Origin: JAYZDF01 sp036337945
GTDB taxonomy: Bacteria > Myxococcota > Kuafuiibacteriia > Kuafuiibacteriales > Kuafuiibacteriaceae
DNA: 50,837 bases
Assembly: GCA_036337945.1 (NCBI GenBank)
Contig: JAYZDF010000105.1
Coordinates: 1-50,837 of the forward strand
Direction: 5' to 3'
Shown here: positions 8,747 through 18,200 of the stretch, one piece after another
Position numbering within the stretch: the stretch's first letter is position 1
How the letters are laid out: the number at the start of each line of letters is the position of its first letter
Position numbers and translations under genes: made by a program
Notes under the pieces: generated by a model
What the model saw: the letters and a program-made list of their open reading frames with translations, nothing else
Databases searched by the model: none
Told to the model about the DNA's origin: nothing

Positions 8747-9832
8747 ATGGGTACCGAATTACCAAGAATCGCAGCGCTCGCGGCCTTAGAACGATCGGCA
8801 ACCCGAATCCTCGAGTGTCAGAAAGGAATAGACATCTCTCGGAGCGACCTACGAGAACAACTAGAATCTATTCCTGAAGTCGAACACGAACTCATCGAAT
8901 ACTTCTTTGACACTGTTTCCGGCCATTCGACTGGAGAATCGCAGCGAATCAACCGAGAAGAAATTCACAGGTTCTTAGATAGCGAAATTGAAAACATTCG
9001 AGCCGCAGATCTGAATGATGACAAGATTCTCACTACAGACGAGACTGAAAGACTAAACAAAACAGGCCAACTTGCAGTTGATTTAGCAACTCGGCTTCAA
9101 GAACAAGAACCCACTCCTCTTGCCCTGCGCCACACCCTCAGTGGACTTGAGGGTAAAAACCTCAGTACTGAACTCAGACGGATTCACCAAGCGCACACCC
9201 GACTTTCATACAGTTATGCAAGGTGCGTTCTTTTCAGCGATATCTTCAATATCGATGGGGCCGTTAAAGAGGTATACGCCGGTCAAACATTCGAAATAAG
9301 TGGTTCACCGCGTAAGCCGGAACACGACAACGTGAACACCGAACACAGCTGGCCTAAATCACGAGGAATAAAGGGCACCGCAGCCGTCTCCGACCTACAC
9401 CATCTATTTCCAACGGATGCCGCCGTAAATAACAAGCGCTCAAGTTATCCCTTTGGCGAAGTCGTCGAAGTAGAATGGGAGAAAGGCGGTTCCAAACTGG
9501 GACTCGACGAACAAGGCAATAAAGTTTTTGAACCGCCCCCCGAGCATCGAGGTCAACTCGCGCGAGCAATGTTCTACATTCACACGATGTATGAGGTCCC
9601 CTTTCAGTCGGACGAAGAGCCCGTCTTGAGAGAATGGCATCGAGAGCATCCTGTGACCGAGGCAGAGCGGTCTAGAAATGATGCGATTTCGAAGTACCAA
9701 AAAACGAGGAACCCATTTGTTGATTATCCGGAGCTTGTGGACAAAATAGAAAAAACAGCTCCAGGCGAAGGTCAAAGCGCAAACTTCTGGTACAAATTAT
9801 TTAGCCATATAATGTTGGGTCGCCAAGATTAG
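8747..9832 (+). CDS. Endonuclease I family nuclease with EF-hand-like N-terminal segment
   Basis: 361 residues from ATG 8747; a GTG at 8744 adds one residue. The C-terminal half carries the endonuclease I (EndA/Vvn, His-Me finger) signatures NTEHSWPKS with the catalytic-type His near residue 200, SDLHHLFPTDAAVNNKRSS near 215-233, RGQLARAMFYI and RNPFVDYP. The N-terminal half (about 130 residues) is extra to the usual enzyme and contains a 12-residue EF-hand-like loop, DLNDDKILTTDE, near 88-99, so calcium may control it. Family members are normally secreted, but no signal peptide is seen here, so export would need another route. Its 3' end overlaps the convergent kinase gene by 32 bp. Confidence 0.88.
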   Translation: MGTELPRIAALAALERSATRILECQKGIDISRSDLREQLESIPEVEHELIEYFFDTVSGHSTGESQRINREEIHRFLDSEIENIRAADLNDDKILTTDETERLNKTGQLAVDLATRLQEQEPTPLALRHTLSGLEGKNLSTELRRIHQAHTRLSYSYARCVLFSDIFNIDGAVKEVYAGQTFEISGSPRKPEHDNVNTEHSWPKSRGIKGTAAVSDLHHLFPTDAAVNNKRSSYPFGEVVEVEWEKGGSKLGLDEQGNKVFEPPPEHRGQLARAMFYIHTMYEVPFQSDEEPVLREWHREHPVTEAERSRNDAISKYQKTRNPFVDYPELVDKIEKTAPGEGQSANFWYKLFSHIMLGRQD

Positions 9833-11555
9833 AGCCCCAAGGCGCCGCTTCGATCAGTTCATCGGCGTGTTGACGAATTTCTTCGCTGAGGCGGTTTTCA
9901 GCTGCCTCAATGATTGCAAGCCCCATCTCGTTCGCTGATTGAAAGCGAGCATGTGGATCTTTACTCATTGAAATGGCAATCACTCTTTCAAGATCAGGGC
10001 TGACCTCAGAGTTCAATGATGAAGGCTGAGTGGGAACCTGGAATACGACTGCAAACATCGTTGATCTGCCACTAAAGGGCTGACGTCCCGTTAGCGCTCG
10101 GTACAGAACAGAACCAAGAGAATAAATATCCGATCGGTGATCTACAGTTTCTCCACGAGCCTGCTCTGGGGACATATAAGCTGGGGTGCCAATAATTTCT
10201 CCATTCGTAAGCGTGTTGACAGCGTCAGATTTTCTGGAGACTCCAAAATCGAGAATCTTCCAAACCATGGGTAGGTCGGGAGCCTCTTGATGATAGAACA
10301 AATTCTGGGGTTTCAGGTCGCGATGAACAATTCCCTGTTCATGAGCTGCACTCATCCCACGTGCTACTTGGAAGCCTAAGTCTACCGCTTGATCAATTCG
10401 TAGCACGCGCTCTCTACGCAAAATCGAACTCAAATCTTCGCCCTGTAGGAGCTCCATCGCAATAAATGGCGCACCGTCGGCGAGACGACCTACGTCATAA
10501 ATCTTTATCACGTTCGAAACCTTGAGAGACTCTCCGATTTCTCCTTCTCGTAAGAAGCGCTGATACGTAGCATCGTCATAAATCACATCATTGCGGAGTA
10601 ATTTGACTGCACACTCCTGCCTAGTATCAATCGCTTTTGCGGAATAGACTTCCCCCATTCCGCCGCGTCCGATCACGAGTTCGAGTTCGTACCTCCCGGC
10701 CAGGCGACCGGTATATCTTCCCGCAATTCCTGCACCTGCGATAAGAGCATGCTCAAGTTCAAGTTCAGCTTCCTGCAATTGGGCTTCACGTTGCACAACG
10801 AGTTCGTGTGCTTCCGCCGCGCTCTCAACTGCACGAACTAGAGCTCGACGCGATATTCTCGCCATCCATAAAGCGCAAACCAATACCACGGGAACCATAA
10901 AAGTAAAAAAGAACAACATCCCTGGCTGCTGCGAAGAACTGTGAAACAGTCCGTAATCAGGGACAACTCCGGTAACGACGAGGATACACTGCACAAAGTA
11001 TATGCTGGTAGCGAAGGCTGGAATCATGATCGCGTGCTTCACATCCTTACCTAAGCCAAAAAAAGAAATACCCAAGGTCGCAATCAACGGCGTCGGAGAG
11101 AAAAGGCCCAAGCAGTAACCAGTTACACTCGAAGCGAACGCAGCGGTGTACCCCCAAACTCGGAATAGTTGGGCAGTATAGTTCTTGGGGTTCGCGATTC
11201 GAAAAAAGATGAAAACAGCAGGCACAATGTAAAAAGAACAGGCCAATCCGTACGCGACCTTTATTGCATCTCGCCCCTCTAACCAGGGGAGAAAAGCTAA
11301 AGAGATCGTGGGTAAAATAAAGAGAATTGCTGCCCAACCGCGGGCACGAGTTGTTTCTTCTTGAAGTAAAACCTCTTCTGCAGTCTTGGCGACGTCGGAT
11401 GATTTCCGCCAATTGCGCCAATCATCCATCGTCTTGACAAGGCCGACCGAAGAGGATGCACGAGGGGACTCAGGTTGCGATGAAGATCGCTTAGAAACCG
11501 ACGAGAGATCGACATCGCCCCATGGCGTACTCTTGTCTCGAGCTTGACTAACCAT
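9801..11555 (-). CDS. Membrane Ser/Thr protein kinase with C-terminal kinase domain
   Basis: 584 residues. The order is unusual for bacterial Pkn kinases: a polar N-terminus (1-70), about six hydrophobic segments (72-230), a short coiled coil (about 240-275), then the kinase at the C-terminus. Kinase motifs: GRGGMGEVY (296-304), invariant Lys318 in CAVKLL, HRDLKPQN (411-418), DFG (436-438), GTPAYMSPEQ (456-465) and DIYSLGSVLYRALTG. All key catalytic residues are present, so it should be active in the cytoplasm, with the membrane part acting as sensor or anchor. The nearby FHA protein is a candidate partner. Its end overlaps the nuclease gene on the other strand. Confidence 0.93.
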   Translation of the reverse strand: MVSQARDKSTPWGDVDLSSVSKRSSSQPESPRASSSVGLVKTMDDWRNWRKSSDVAKTAEEVLLQEETTRARGWAAILFILPTISLAFLPWLEGRDAIKVAYGLACSFYIVPAVFIFFRIANPKNYTAQLFRVWGYTAAFASSVTGYCLGLFSPTPLIATLGISFFGLGKDVKHAIMIPAFATSIYFVQCILVVTGVVPDYGLFHSSSQQPGMLFFFTFMVPVVLVCALWMARISRRALVRAVESAAEAHELVVQREAQLQEAELELEHALIAGAGIAGRYTGRLAGRYELELVIGRGGMGEVYSAKAIDTRQECAVKLLRNDVIYDDATYQRFLREGEIGESLKVSNVIKIYDVGRLADGAPFIAMELLQGEDLSSILRRERVLRIDQAVDLGFQVARGMSAAHEQGIVHRDLKPQNLFYHQEAPDLPMVWKILDFGVSRKSDAVNTLTNGEIIGTPAYMSPEQARGETVDHRSDIYSLGSVLYRALTGRQPFSGRSTMFAVVFQVPTQPSSLNSEVSPDLERVIAISMSKDPHARFQSANEMGLAIIEAAENRLSEEIRQHADELIEAAPWGSNLGDPTLYG

Positions 11556-11713
11556 GATAAAATTACCCCCAAACTCCGGTGCTCAGGAAGCACGGAAGAT
11601 CTTTGGCGACCCGGTATGTTTCTTACCCCGAAGATGCAAATAAAATTCTCGCTCTCCTCCAGCTAGGGTATCGACATTTTGGAAGTGAAAGTTTAGCTCT
11701 ATCCCGTTTTTAC

Positions 11714-13456
11714 TCAGTAAATAGAGAGAAATCGGCGGGCTCGAAGATAGCGTTTGCTGAAATACCGACTCGATAGGAGAGGATCATCAATGACACCTCT
11801 AGAGCTACTTGCATGCGCGAAACGGTCATTCCCGAGGTATATTCCGACATGAGTCACTCTGCGAGGGTTTCGGCCGAGTGCAAAAAATACCAGATCTCCT
11901 GGACGTAAGTCTTTTTTAGCGACCGGGATACCGTGAACCGCCTGAAGTCGGCTGGTTCGCGGTAACCGGGCCGTGAAGGTCTCGTAGGTCACACCTTGAG
12001 TAAAACCTGAGCAATCGGTTCCTTTTCTTTTGGTTTCTCCGCCCCATTTATAAGGCGTACCTTTCCAGCTTCGAAATTGTCTGAGGAGAGATGGCCGAAG
12101 TCGCTCTTTCGGAAACGATATAACACCAGCTGCCTTTTCTCGCGCTGAAATGGCTTTCCGAAGAGCCCGTCGAGCCTCATTTTTCGCAGACGTCTCTTCA
12201 CGCTCTTTTGCCTTTCTCAGCTTCAGTGCCTTCTTTCTTTGCTGCTCGGCTTGTCTTTGAGCCTCAGCCGCACGTTGGCTTTCTTTTTCGGCCATCTGTC
12301 GTCGTTTCTCAAGCTGCTTTGCCCGTGCCTCGGCTCGCTGCTTGCGTAATTTAGCTGCACGAATCTGGTCTTTACGTTTCTTTTCTCGTGCTTTTCTCAA
12401 GGCTTTTTGGGCTTCACGATTCGCTTTAGCGGCCCGCTCAGCTTCCTCTTTTTGTGCTCGAAGTTGCGCTAGAGCACGTTTCCGCGCTTCCTCGGCTTTT
12501 TGTTTCTTAATAAGCGCCTGCTGCTCAGCTTGCCGGGCCGCTTCTCTTTCTGCAAAGAGAGCTCTCGCACGCTCAAGGGCTTTCTGCGCCTTTGCTTGAG
12601 ACCGCGCTTTATCTTGCTTTGACTTTTGGCGACTCATCTCTTCGCGGAACCGAGACGGCTCCAAAGCCTTGTCGTCTTCGGTTAATTGCTCTCCGATATC
12701 CGACAGATGTGATGCCAGACGAGCAAAAGGCTCTTTTGACGCATCCGTAACCATTTCACTCTGTGCGACTTTCTTGAACGCTCTCGCGAGTTCTTCTTCA
12801 ATTTCTTTAATGTCAGCAGTAATTGCGGAACGACTTTGACCGGTCACGGTCATCTTGAGCGCCGTCAAGCGAGTTAGGGCACGCAGTTTCGCAGTCAAAA
12901 GCGGCCTCATCAGCACTCGAGTCTTCGTGAGAGTTCGCTCGACGTCAGCTCTCTCCGCGTCGGTCGCAGTACCTTCCGCAAGCTTTTTCTCCCAATAGGC
13001 TACGAACTCAGCAGCAATTTCATCGTCGTAAAAGCGCTCAAAGAAAAAGCTCATCTGCTCCATAGTTCCCTTCGGGGTATGACCGGAAAGCTTCGCCGTC
13101 TGATACCGAATCGCTACTGGCGGAGGAACATAGCCCATGACACCTCGATATCCTTCCCAAGCCGCTTTCACACCATTTTTTGGTGAAGTCTTCATATGTA
13201 TTGCGTGGGCTAAGATCACCTTGGCTACGCCAAATTCAGGGCGGGACGGAGACTCGGGCTCCAAGGCCTCGCCACCGAATGCGCGCATCAAAGACCGTTT
13301 CCATTGACCGCGCTCCTCAGTTGCTAAATCGACCTCCGATTCCACAAAGTCCTTAAGGCTCTTGCCAGGCGCAGCCAACAACCCCTCGCTTCTGACCCCG
13401 GAGGCCAATAAAAATGCCGAGGATAAGATAAAGATTCGAAGTAGTTTCACCCACAT
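11714..13456 (-). CDS. NlpC/P60 peptidoglycan hydrolase with long charged coiled coil
   Basis: 580 residues from the ATG at 13456, chosen because it places a hydrophobic signal peptide (MWVKLLRIFILSSAFLLASG) at the N-terminus; an ATG at 13522 would add 22 residues before it. Roughly residues 250-440 are an Arg/Lys/Ala/Glu/Gln-rich coiled coil. The C-terminal NlpC/P60 cysteine peptidase domain has TDCSGF with Cys482, THVGIY with His536 and a downstream His548 (FAHAS). The family cleaves D-gamma-glutamyl-diaminopimelate bonds in cell wall peptides. Coiled-coil plus NlpC/P60 resembles hydrolases used in cell separation or envelope remodelling, but no partner such as ftsEX is nearby. Confidence 0.88.
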   Translation of the reverse strand: MWVKLLRIFILSSAFLLASGVRSEGLLAAPGKSLKDFVESEVDLATEERGQWKRSLMRAFGGEALEPESPSRPEFGVAKVILAHAIHMKTSPKNGVKAAWEGYRGVMGYVPPPVAIRYQTAKLSGHTPKGTMEQMSFFFERFYDDEIAAEFVAYWEKKLAEGTATDAERADVERTLTKTRVLMRPLLTAKLRALTRLTALKMTVTGQSRSAITADIKEIEEELARAFKKVAQSEMVTDASKEPFARLASHLSDIGEQLTEDDKALEPSRFREEMSRQKSKQDKARSQAKAQKALERARALFAEREAARQAEQQALIKKQKAEEARKRALAQLRAQKEEAERAAKANREAQKALRKAREKKRKDQIRAAKLRKQRAEARAKQLEKRRQMAEKESQRAAEAQRQAEQQRKKALKLRKAKEREETSAKNEARRALRKAISAREKAAGVISFPKERLRPSLLRQFRSWKGTPYKWGGETKRKGTDCSGFTQGVTYETFTARLPRTSRLQAVHGIPVAKKDLRPGDLVFFALGRNPRRVTHVGIYLGNDRFAHASSSRGVIDDPLLSSRYFSKRYLRARRFLSIY

Positions 13457-13708
13457 GTTGCCAGAGGGTACCCTACGAGCTGACCCCTCGTCGAATGGCC
13501 TAGCAAATGTGACGGCATGCACGAGATGGGCAATTTCTTACTGCTGGAACACACCGGGTTTTAACCCCATTAATTCATATAACAACCTAGTATCATTCAA
13601 TAAAATACTGCGAAAGGCATCGCAATCTGGGCAATTTATTCGACGATTTTTGAATTACCACGCATCAACTGTCCTACATGTGCGATAACGTAGCATGAGG
13701 GAGGAGTT

Positions 13709-14539
13709 ATGAGGATCAATTCAAATAGAGGGGTTTTTCAGACTAACGCAGCATCGGCGCGAGTGGCGGACACGAGCAACAAGCAAACGAGCACTCAAAG
13801 GGAGCCCGAATTACCTCGGTCGTCGATGAGTTCATCACAAATGAACCAAAACAGTATCGCAGGATTCTTGGGTCGAGTCAGCCGAGCTCCTCTTTCAAGC
13901 TTTGGAGCAGCCATTGGAGCGGCTGCCATTACACCAAGCCTCATTGTGATGGCACCAGGCGCTCAGGCGATGGAAAACCTCGCGAGCCCAACTAACTTTC
14001 AGCCTCGCGTCGAGAACACAAACTATACAATTGCGAGTGCTAGAACCGCGCCATTTTACGAACGCACCTTCACAAAAATGGACCGGAGCGGGGACGGCAG
14101 CATCGAACACGCAGAAATCGTCGATTACATGAAATCAATCAACATCGATGGAGGATTTTTGGGCCTAGTGCATTCCGAAGGTGCGAACGCCATCCTTGAA
14201 AACGTGGACAAAAATGGAAGTAACTCCATTACTAAAGATGAAATGATGCGAATCGCAGGTGCAATCGATGGGACCGAAGAGTTTTTCAATCCGCAAAGCG
14301 CACCTGAAGCATTTCGCACCTTGGACCGGAATAACGACGGCAAAGTAACCATTGCGGAGATGAGCGCAGGCATCAAAAGCCGACTTGACGACAGTGTTCC
14401 TTTCAAATCAACCATCGCCGAGAGCGCAGGAAAAATGATCGTCGATATCTTTGATAGCAATAACGATAAAACTGTAGACATGAACGAAATGTCGCAGGCT
14501 GCGAATGAAGCAGAAGCCGTTCGGCGAAATTACAGATAA
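13709..14539 (+). CDS. Four-EF-hand calcium-binding protein with long N-terminal leader
   Basis: 276 residues, with a strong GGAGG just before the ATG. Four EF-hand loops are visible: DRSGDGSIEHAE (125-136), DKNGSNSITKDE (167-178), DRNNDGKVTIAE (206-217) and DSNNDKTVDMNE (249-260). The first and third are canonical; the second and fourth deviate at position 6 or nearby. The N-terminus is odd: about 60 polar residues, a hydrophobic stretch (about 61-83) and an Ala-rich end (GAQA), like a signal peptide with a greatly extended N-region. It may be an exported or membrane-anchored calcium sensor or buffer. It stands alone between divergent and convergent neighbours. Confidence 0.82.
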   Translation: MRINSNRGVFQTNAASARVADTSNKQTSTQREPELPRSSMSSSQMNQNSIAGFLGRVSRAPLSSFGAAIGAAAITPSLIVMAPGAQAMENLASPTNFQPRVENTNYTIASARTAPFYERTFTKMDRSGDGSIEHAEIVDYMKSINIDGGFLGLVHSEGANAILENVDKNGSNSITKDEMMRIAGAIDGTEEFFNPQSAPEAFRTLDRNNDGKVTIAEMSAGIKSRLDDSVPFKSTIAESAGKMIVDIFDSNNDKTVDMNEMSQAANEAEAVRRNYR

Positions 14540-14544
14540 TGCGT

Positions 14545-14563
14545 GCTGCGGCTCTGGCGCAGC
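14545..14563. terminator. GC-rich hairpin between convergent genes
   Basis: GCTGCG (14545-14550) can pair with CGCAGC (14558-14563) around a 7-base loop in the 28-bp gap between the convergent EF-hand and lipoprotein genes. There is no T run, so an intrinsic terminator is only possible, not shown. Confidence 0.3.
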
Positions 14564-14567
14564 TAAA

Positions 14568-15161
14568 TCAGTCGCCGGAGAGTAATCCGGTGACACTTAC
14601 GTCCACCAAGAGTTCGATTCGGGCTTCAATTTGTGTCTCTTGGTCGGGTCTTCTTCCTTCAACCTGAGTTGTAATCATCATACTATCAGCCGTCGCATAG
14701 GGCACTAACTCCACCATGTCTATATTCATGAAGACCTCAGAGTCTCCCATCGCGAACGGTCCTCCGGACGCAATTCGCTCTGTTTGCATATCGCCAGACG
14801 AAACAAAAAATTCGAGACTATCCAAAAACGTAAAGTCTCCGTCCATCGGCGAAAGAACGCGAAGTGACAATGTGGATATAGTCACTGAATCGATTTGATT
14901 TTTAGTAACACCTTGGTTCGCTAATGTTTCGTTCTCGGTGACGTCAAAGGTTGCTAAATCATCAAATCCGAGATCTCCAGCCAGTTGCTCGAGGATTGAG
15001 GCCCCAGAGACGGTCGTTTGAGCGGTCTGTTCGATCGTAAAGGTATCGAGTCCGCCACACGCAGCTGAGGCAAAAGCAAAGCAAAACGGTAATGAGTGAC
15101 TAAAAAAGCGGATGTTTGTTTTCACACCCGAGATAATTGAACGAACTCTGGTGAAATTCAA
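14568..15161 (-). CDS. Predicted lipoprotein of unknown function
   Basis: 197 residues. A basic, hydrophobic N-terminal segment ends in a lipobox-like AFASAACGG (Cys about residue 35), so it is probably a lipoprotein with a longer-than-usual signal peptide. The rest is acidic and rich in Ser, Thr, Asp and Val, with likely beta structure (VTISTLSLRVLSPMDGDF, EFFVSSGDMQTERI). I recognise no family; it resembles the small hypothetical lipoproteins common in myxobacteria. It ends 28 bp from the convergent EF-hand gene. Confidence 0.65.
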   Translation of the reverse strand: MNFTRVRSIISGVKTNIRFFSHSLPFCFAFASAACGGLDTFTIEQTAQTTVSGASILEQLAGDLGFDDLATFDVTENETLANQGVTKNQIDSVTISTLSLRVLSPMDGDFTFLDSLEFFVSSGDMQTERIASGGPFAMGDSEVFMNIDMVELVPYATADSMMITTQVEGRRPDQETQIEARIELLVDVSVTGLLSGD

Positions 15162-15227
15162 TCGAGAATCGGAGGTTCAAACCGGAACGACCCTAGTCTC
15201 AAACTCTTTCGCCTGAGTTCGCTGGTT

Positions 15228-18200
15228 TTACCTAGGAGCCGCATGGTCCACCGCATGATTGGCAGCCACCCGAAATCGAGGAGAAGCCCCGAAATTCGCC
15301 TTCATGTCCCGGTTACGATAATCGAAGCGACCGTCGCTTGTCAGAATCTGTATACGACCACCATCGAATACAAATCCATTGGTGTCCCTTACCGGAATTG
15401 GCAATAGCTCAGCTACACCTGATTTTTTGACTAATACACCTGGCATACCTAGACCGCCGACGTACAGTTGCCCCTCGGACAAACCGAGCGCGTGCGGAGG
15501 AACCCATTGACGTTGCAAGTTTCTATATTGCCGCGCAGTTTCCCCAGAAAATTCATAAACACCATCCTCGTATGTACCAATGTAAAGTGTCGGCCCACTA
15601 GAAAGAAGCGCGGTAACCCAGCCGCCAGTGTAACCATTGACACTGGAAATTTTCTGAGCGCCGTCTTCGCCAAATCGGTAAAGACCGTCAAGCCCTCCAG
15701 CAAAGAGGTCTCCATCGTGCCATTGCACTGTACCGAATCGTGGCTCTCCAATACCGGCCTGAAACCCCACATCTTTTTTCTCTCCGTCTTTCGTAATAAC
15801 TAGGACACCTTTTCCATACGCGACTGCTAGACGCTCCTCAGAAGACGCAAGACCATACACCGCCCCACGTAAAACTCTCCGAGTATAGTAGTCCGGCCCA
15901 TTTAGTATCACCTCAAAAAGTCCGCCTTCGGTGGCCATCCAAACATTGTCGTTAAACACTGCTAATTGATTTACATAATTATCTTTTGGTCGTTCACTGT
16001 GTTCAATCACCTGTTCCCGGCCTTGCTCAGTAATTTTCAGACCGGTGTCAAAGTTCCCTAAAAATAAGTGACCGTTATGCAGTATCCCGGAAGAAATCGC
16101 ACGAGATGGAGACCAACGATAAGCGCGTTTCATCGTGATTTTGCGATAACGATCTCTTCGTATTCTCTGATACGTCCCTCCAGAACTTTGAACAATAATC
16201 CGCCCCTTCTGAGATTCAATTCCATATATCGAATTATCGCTAAAGCGCGTTCGAATCACTTTAGAACCAACAATCCTCCAAAGTCCTCGACGAGCAGTTC
16301 CAACAAGAATATCTTTGCCAGCTCGTTGCATGGCCGTGATGAGTCGCGTGCCGAGACGAATCTCACTCTTTTCAAGCTCATTTTTTCGATTGATTTCAAA
16401 CAGACCTTTACCCAACACGCTGACCAGTACCCTACCCCTCGGCAAATCGGTAATTCCTGTCACAGGGAACTCATGGGTCCCTTGATCTATAGGTGTCGCA
16501 GTGCACATCTCAATATTTTTGCTACAATCAACAACTACTATGTCTCCTGCTTCAGTTCCAAAGATAAGCTTATCCTTAGAGAGAACGAGGTGAGAGGACA
16601 CGCGTAAAGAACGAGGAACAAAGCCGTCGTACAGAAAAGAAAATCGACGATTTTTCGCCTGGAATGTCGCTTTATTCTCGGTCACGAAGAGCATTCTACT
16701 ATCCGTGGAGGACGCTACTTCACCGCGACTTCTACCCAAGCCTGTAAGCACGGGCGAAGCTCCAGAAAGTTCCGAATCAATACTCAGGATGCCTTTCGAA
16801 TATTTCGCCTTTATCACACTACGGTTACCCGCCCTGTCGCGTAGGACGACTCGAAACCGGCCCTGAATGAGTTTAAGGTCAATAACCCAATGTTGTCCCA
16901 ACGGAACCAACTCATAGACATTATGGGAGTTCGTTCTCACTTCGACAGTAGAGACATCGTGCGTTTGCTCACTGGTATCTATGACGAGCAACTGCTTCTT
17001 TTTATCTAACCTGACGATCGCGCTTGGACCGACGTTATCTATCCTGTAATAAGCTTTATCTTTTTCTGTTCGTCCATTTTCGAAATACTTGATCACATCA
17101 ATTTTGTAGACTTTTTCAGGCCAAAAACGGGGCACTAAAAAGCGATCGTAGAATTTCTTCGAAACGGAATCAAATTTCATACGACGCGTTTCTCCAAATG
17201 GATATACTGCAACAACTTCCTTTAGCCCATACTCATGTGACACAGATAACGTAGGGTCTCCTGGTTTTATGGCATACAAACTGGTCGTGGGTGCTTCGAC
17301 TTGCATTGAAGTGAAGACTGTAGGAATTTGTTCTCGAACTCCAATCTCGATGATTCTGGTTTTCAAGTCAGGATTTTGAGTTTGTTTAAAATCGTGCATC
17401 CAACGATTTATTTTGTGTCGAAAATAAGCTTTACGGATTCTCGTAGCATTTTTCGAAAACACATCTTGCTCGAACAGTTCGACCTTCCGTGTAACCACCT
17501 TATCGTCATGCCGGAATTGAACGGCTATTTCTTCGTTCCCATCTCCAGTCAGCAGTAACTTATTCATGGATCCCGCCGTCAGTACTCTAGACTGGAATCC
17601 GACGGGATCAAGTGTCTGCATTCCTTGCGCAACGCTCGATATCTGAAAAGACGGCCGGACTAATTCGTCGATATTACGAAGGAGTGACGATACTTGACCT
17701 GTTTCATAGGAAAACACCAGATGAGAGGGCTGAATGGACTTTCCTGCCCACTCTAACTCATGAGAATCAGCAAGAATGAGTACTGGTATCTCGCTCTCTG
17801 ACGATTTCTCAATACCGCCCGTTTGAGGATCAGTAATCACTAGGCATTGGACTGACGCTTTCGTACACGCAAGTTCTTTCAAATGTGTGCGAAAGCTAGC
17901 CCAGTTTAATTCAGGCAATTGAGACGAAAAAGATTCGCTACTTATCACAGAAGATACCGAATCGAGTTGTTCAGATTCTCTACCAATTAGATGCACTTTG
18001 ATAGACGTATCTTTGAATCGCTGGAAATGTTTCAGAACGTCTCGTACTGTTTTATAGCGGCGACGCATCGAATAAGATTGGTCCAATAATATATGCATCA
18101 ACGTTGGCTCGTCAGAATGCCTGAAATTGGCTGGAAGAACAGAAGTAAGTTCTATCGCATGCGACGAATCAGGAAGGAGAACCGAACGTCCAGATACCAC

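Noticed and set aside
11714..11716. TGA at the end of the NlpC/P60 gene as a further selenocysteine codon
   Set aside because: The domain is complete before it and a stop follows within a few codons.
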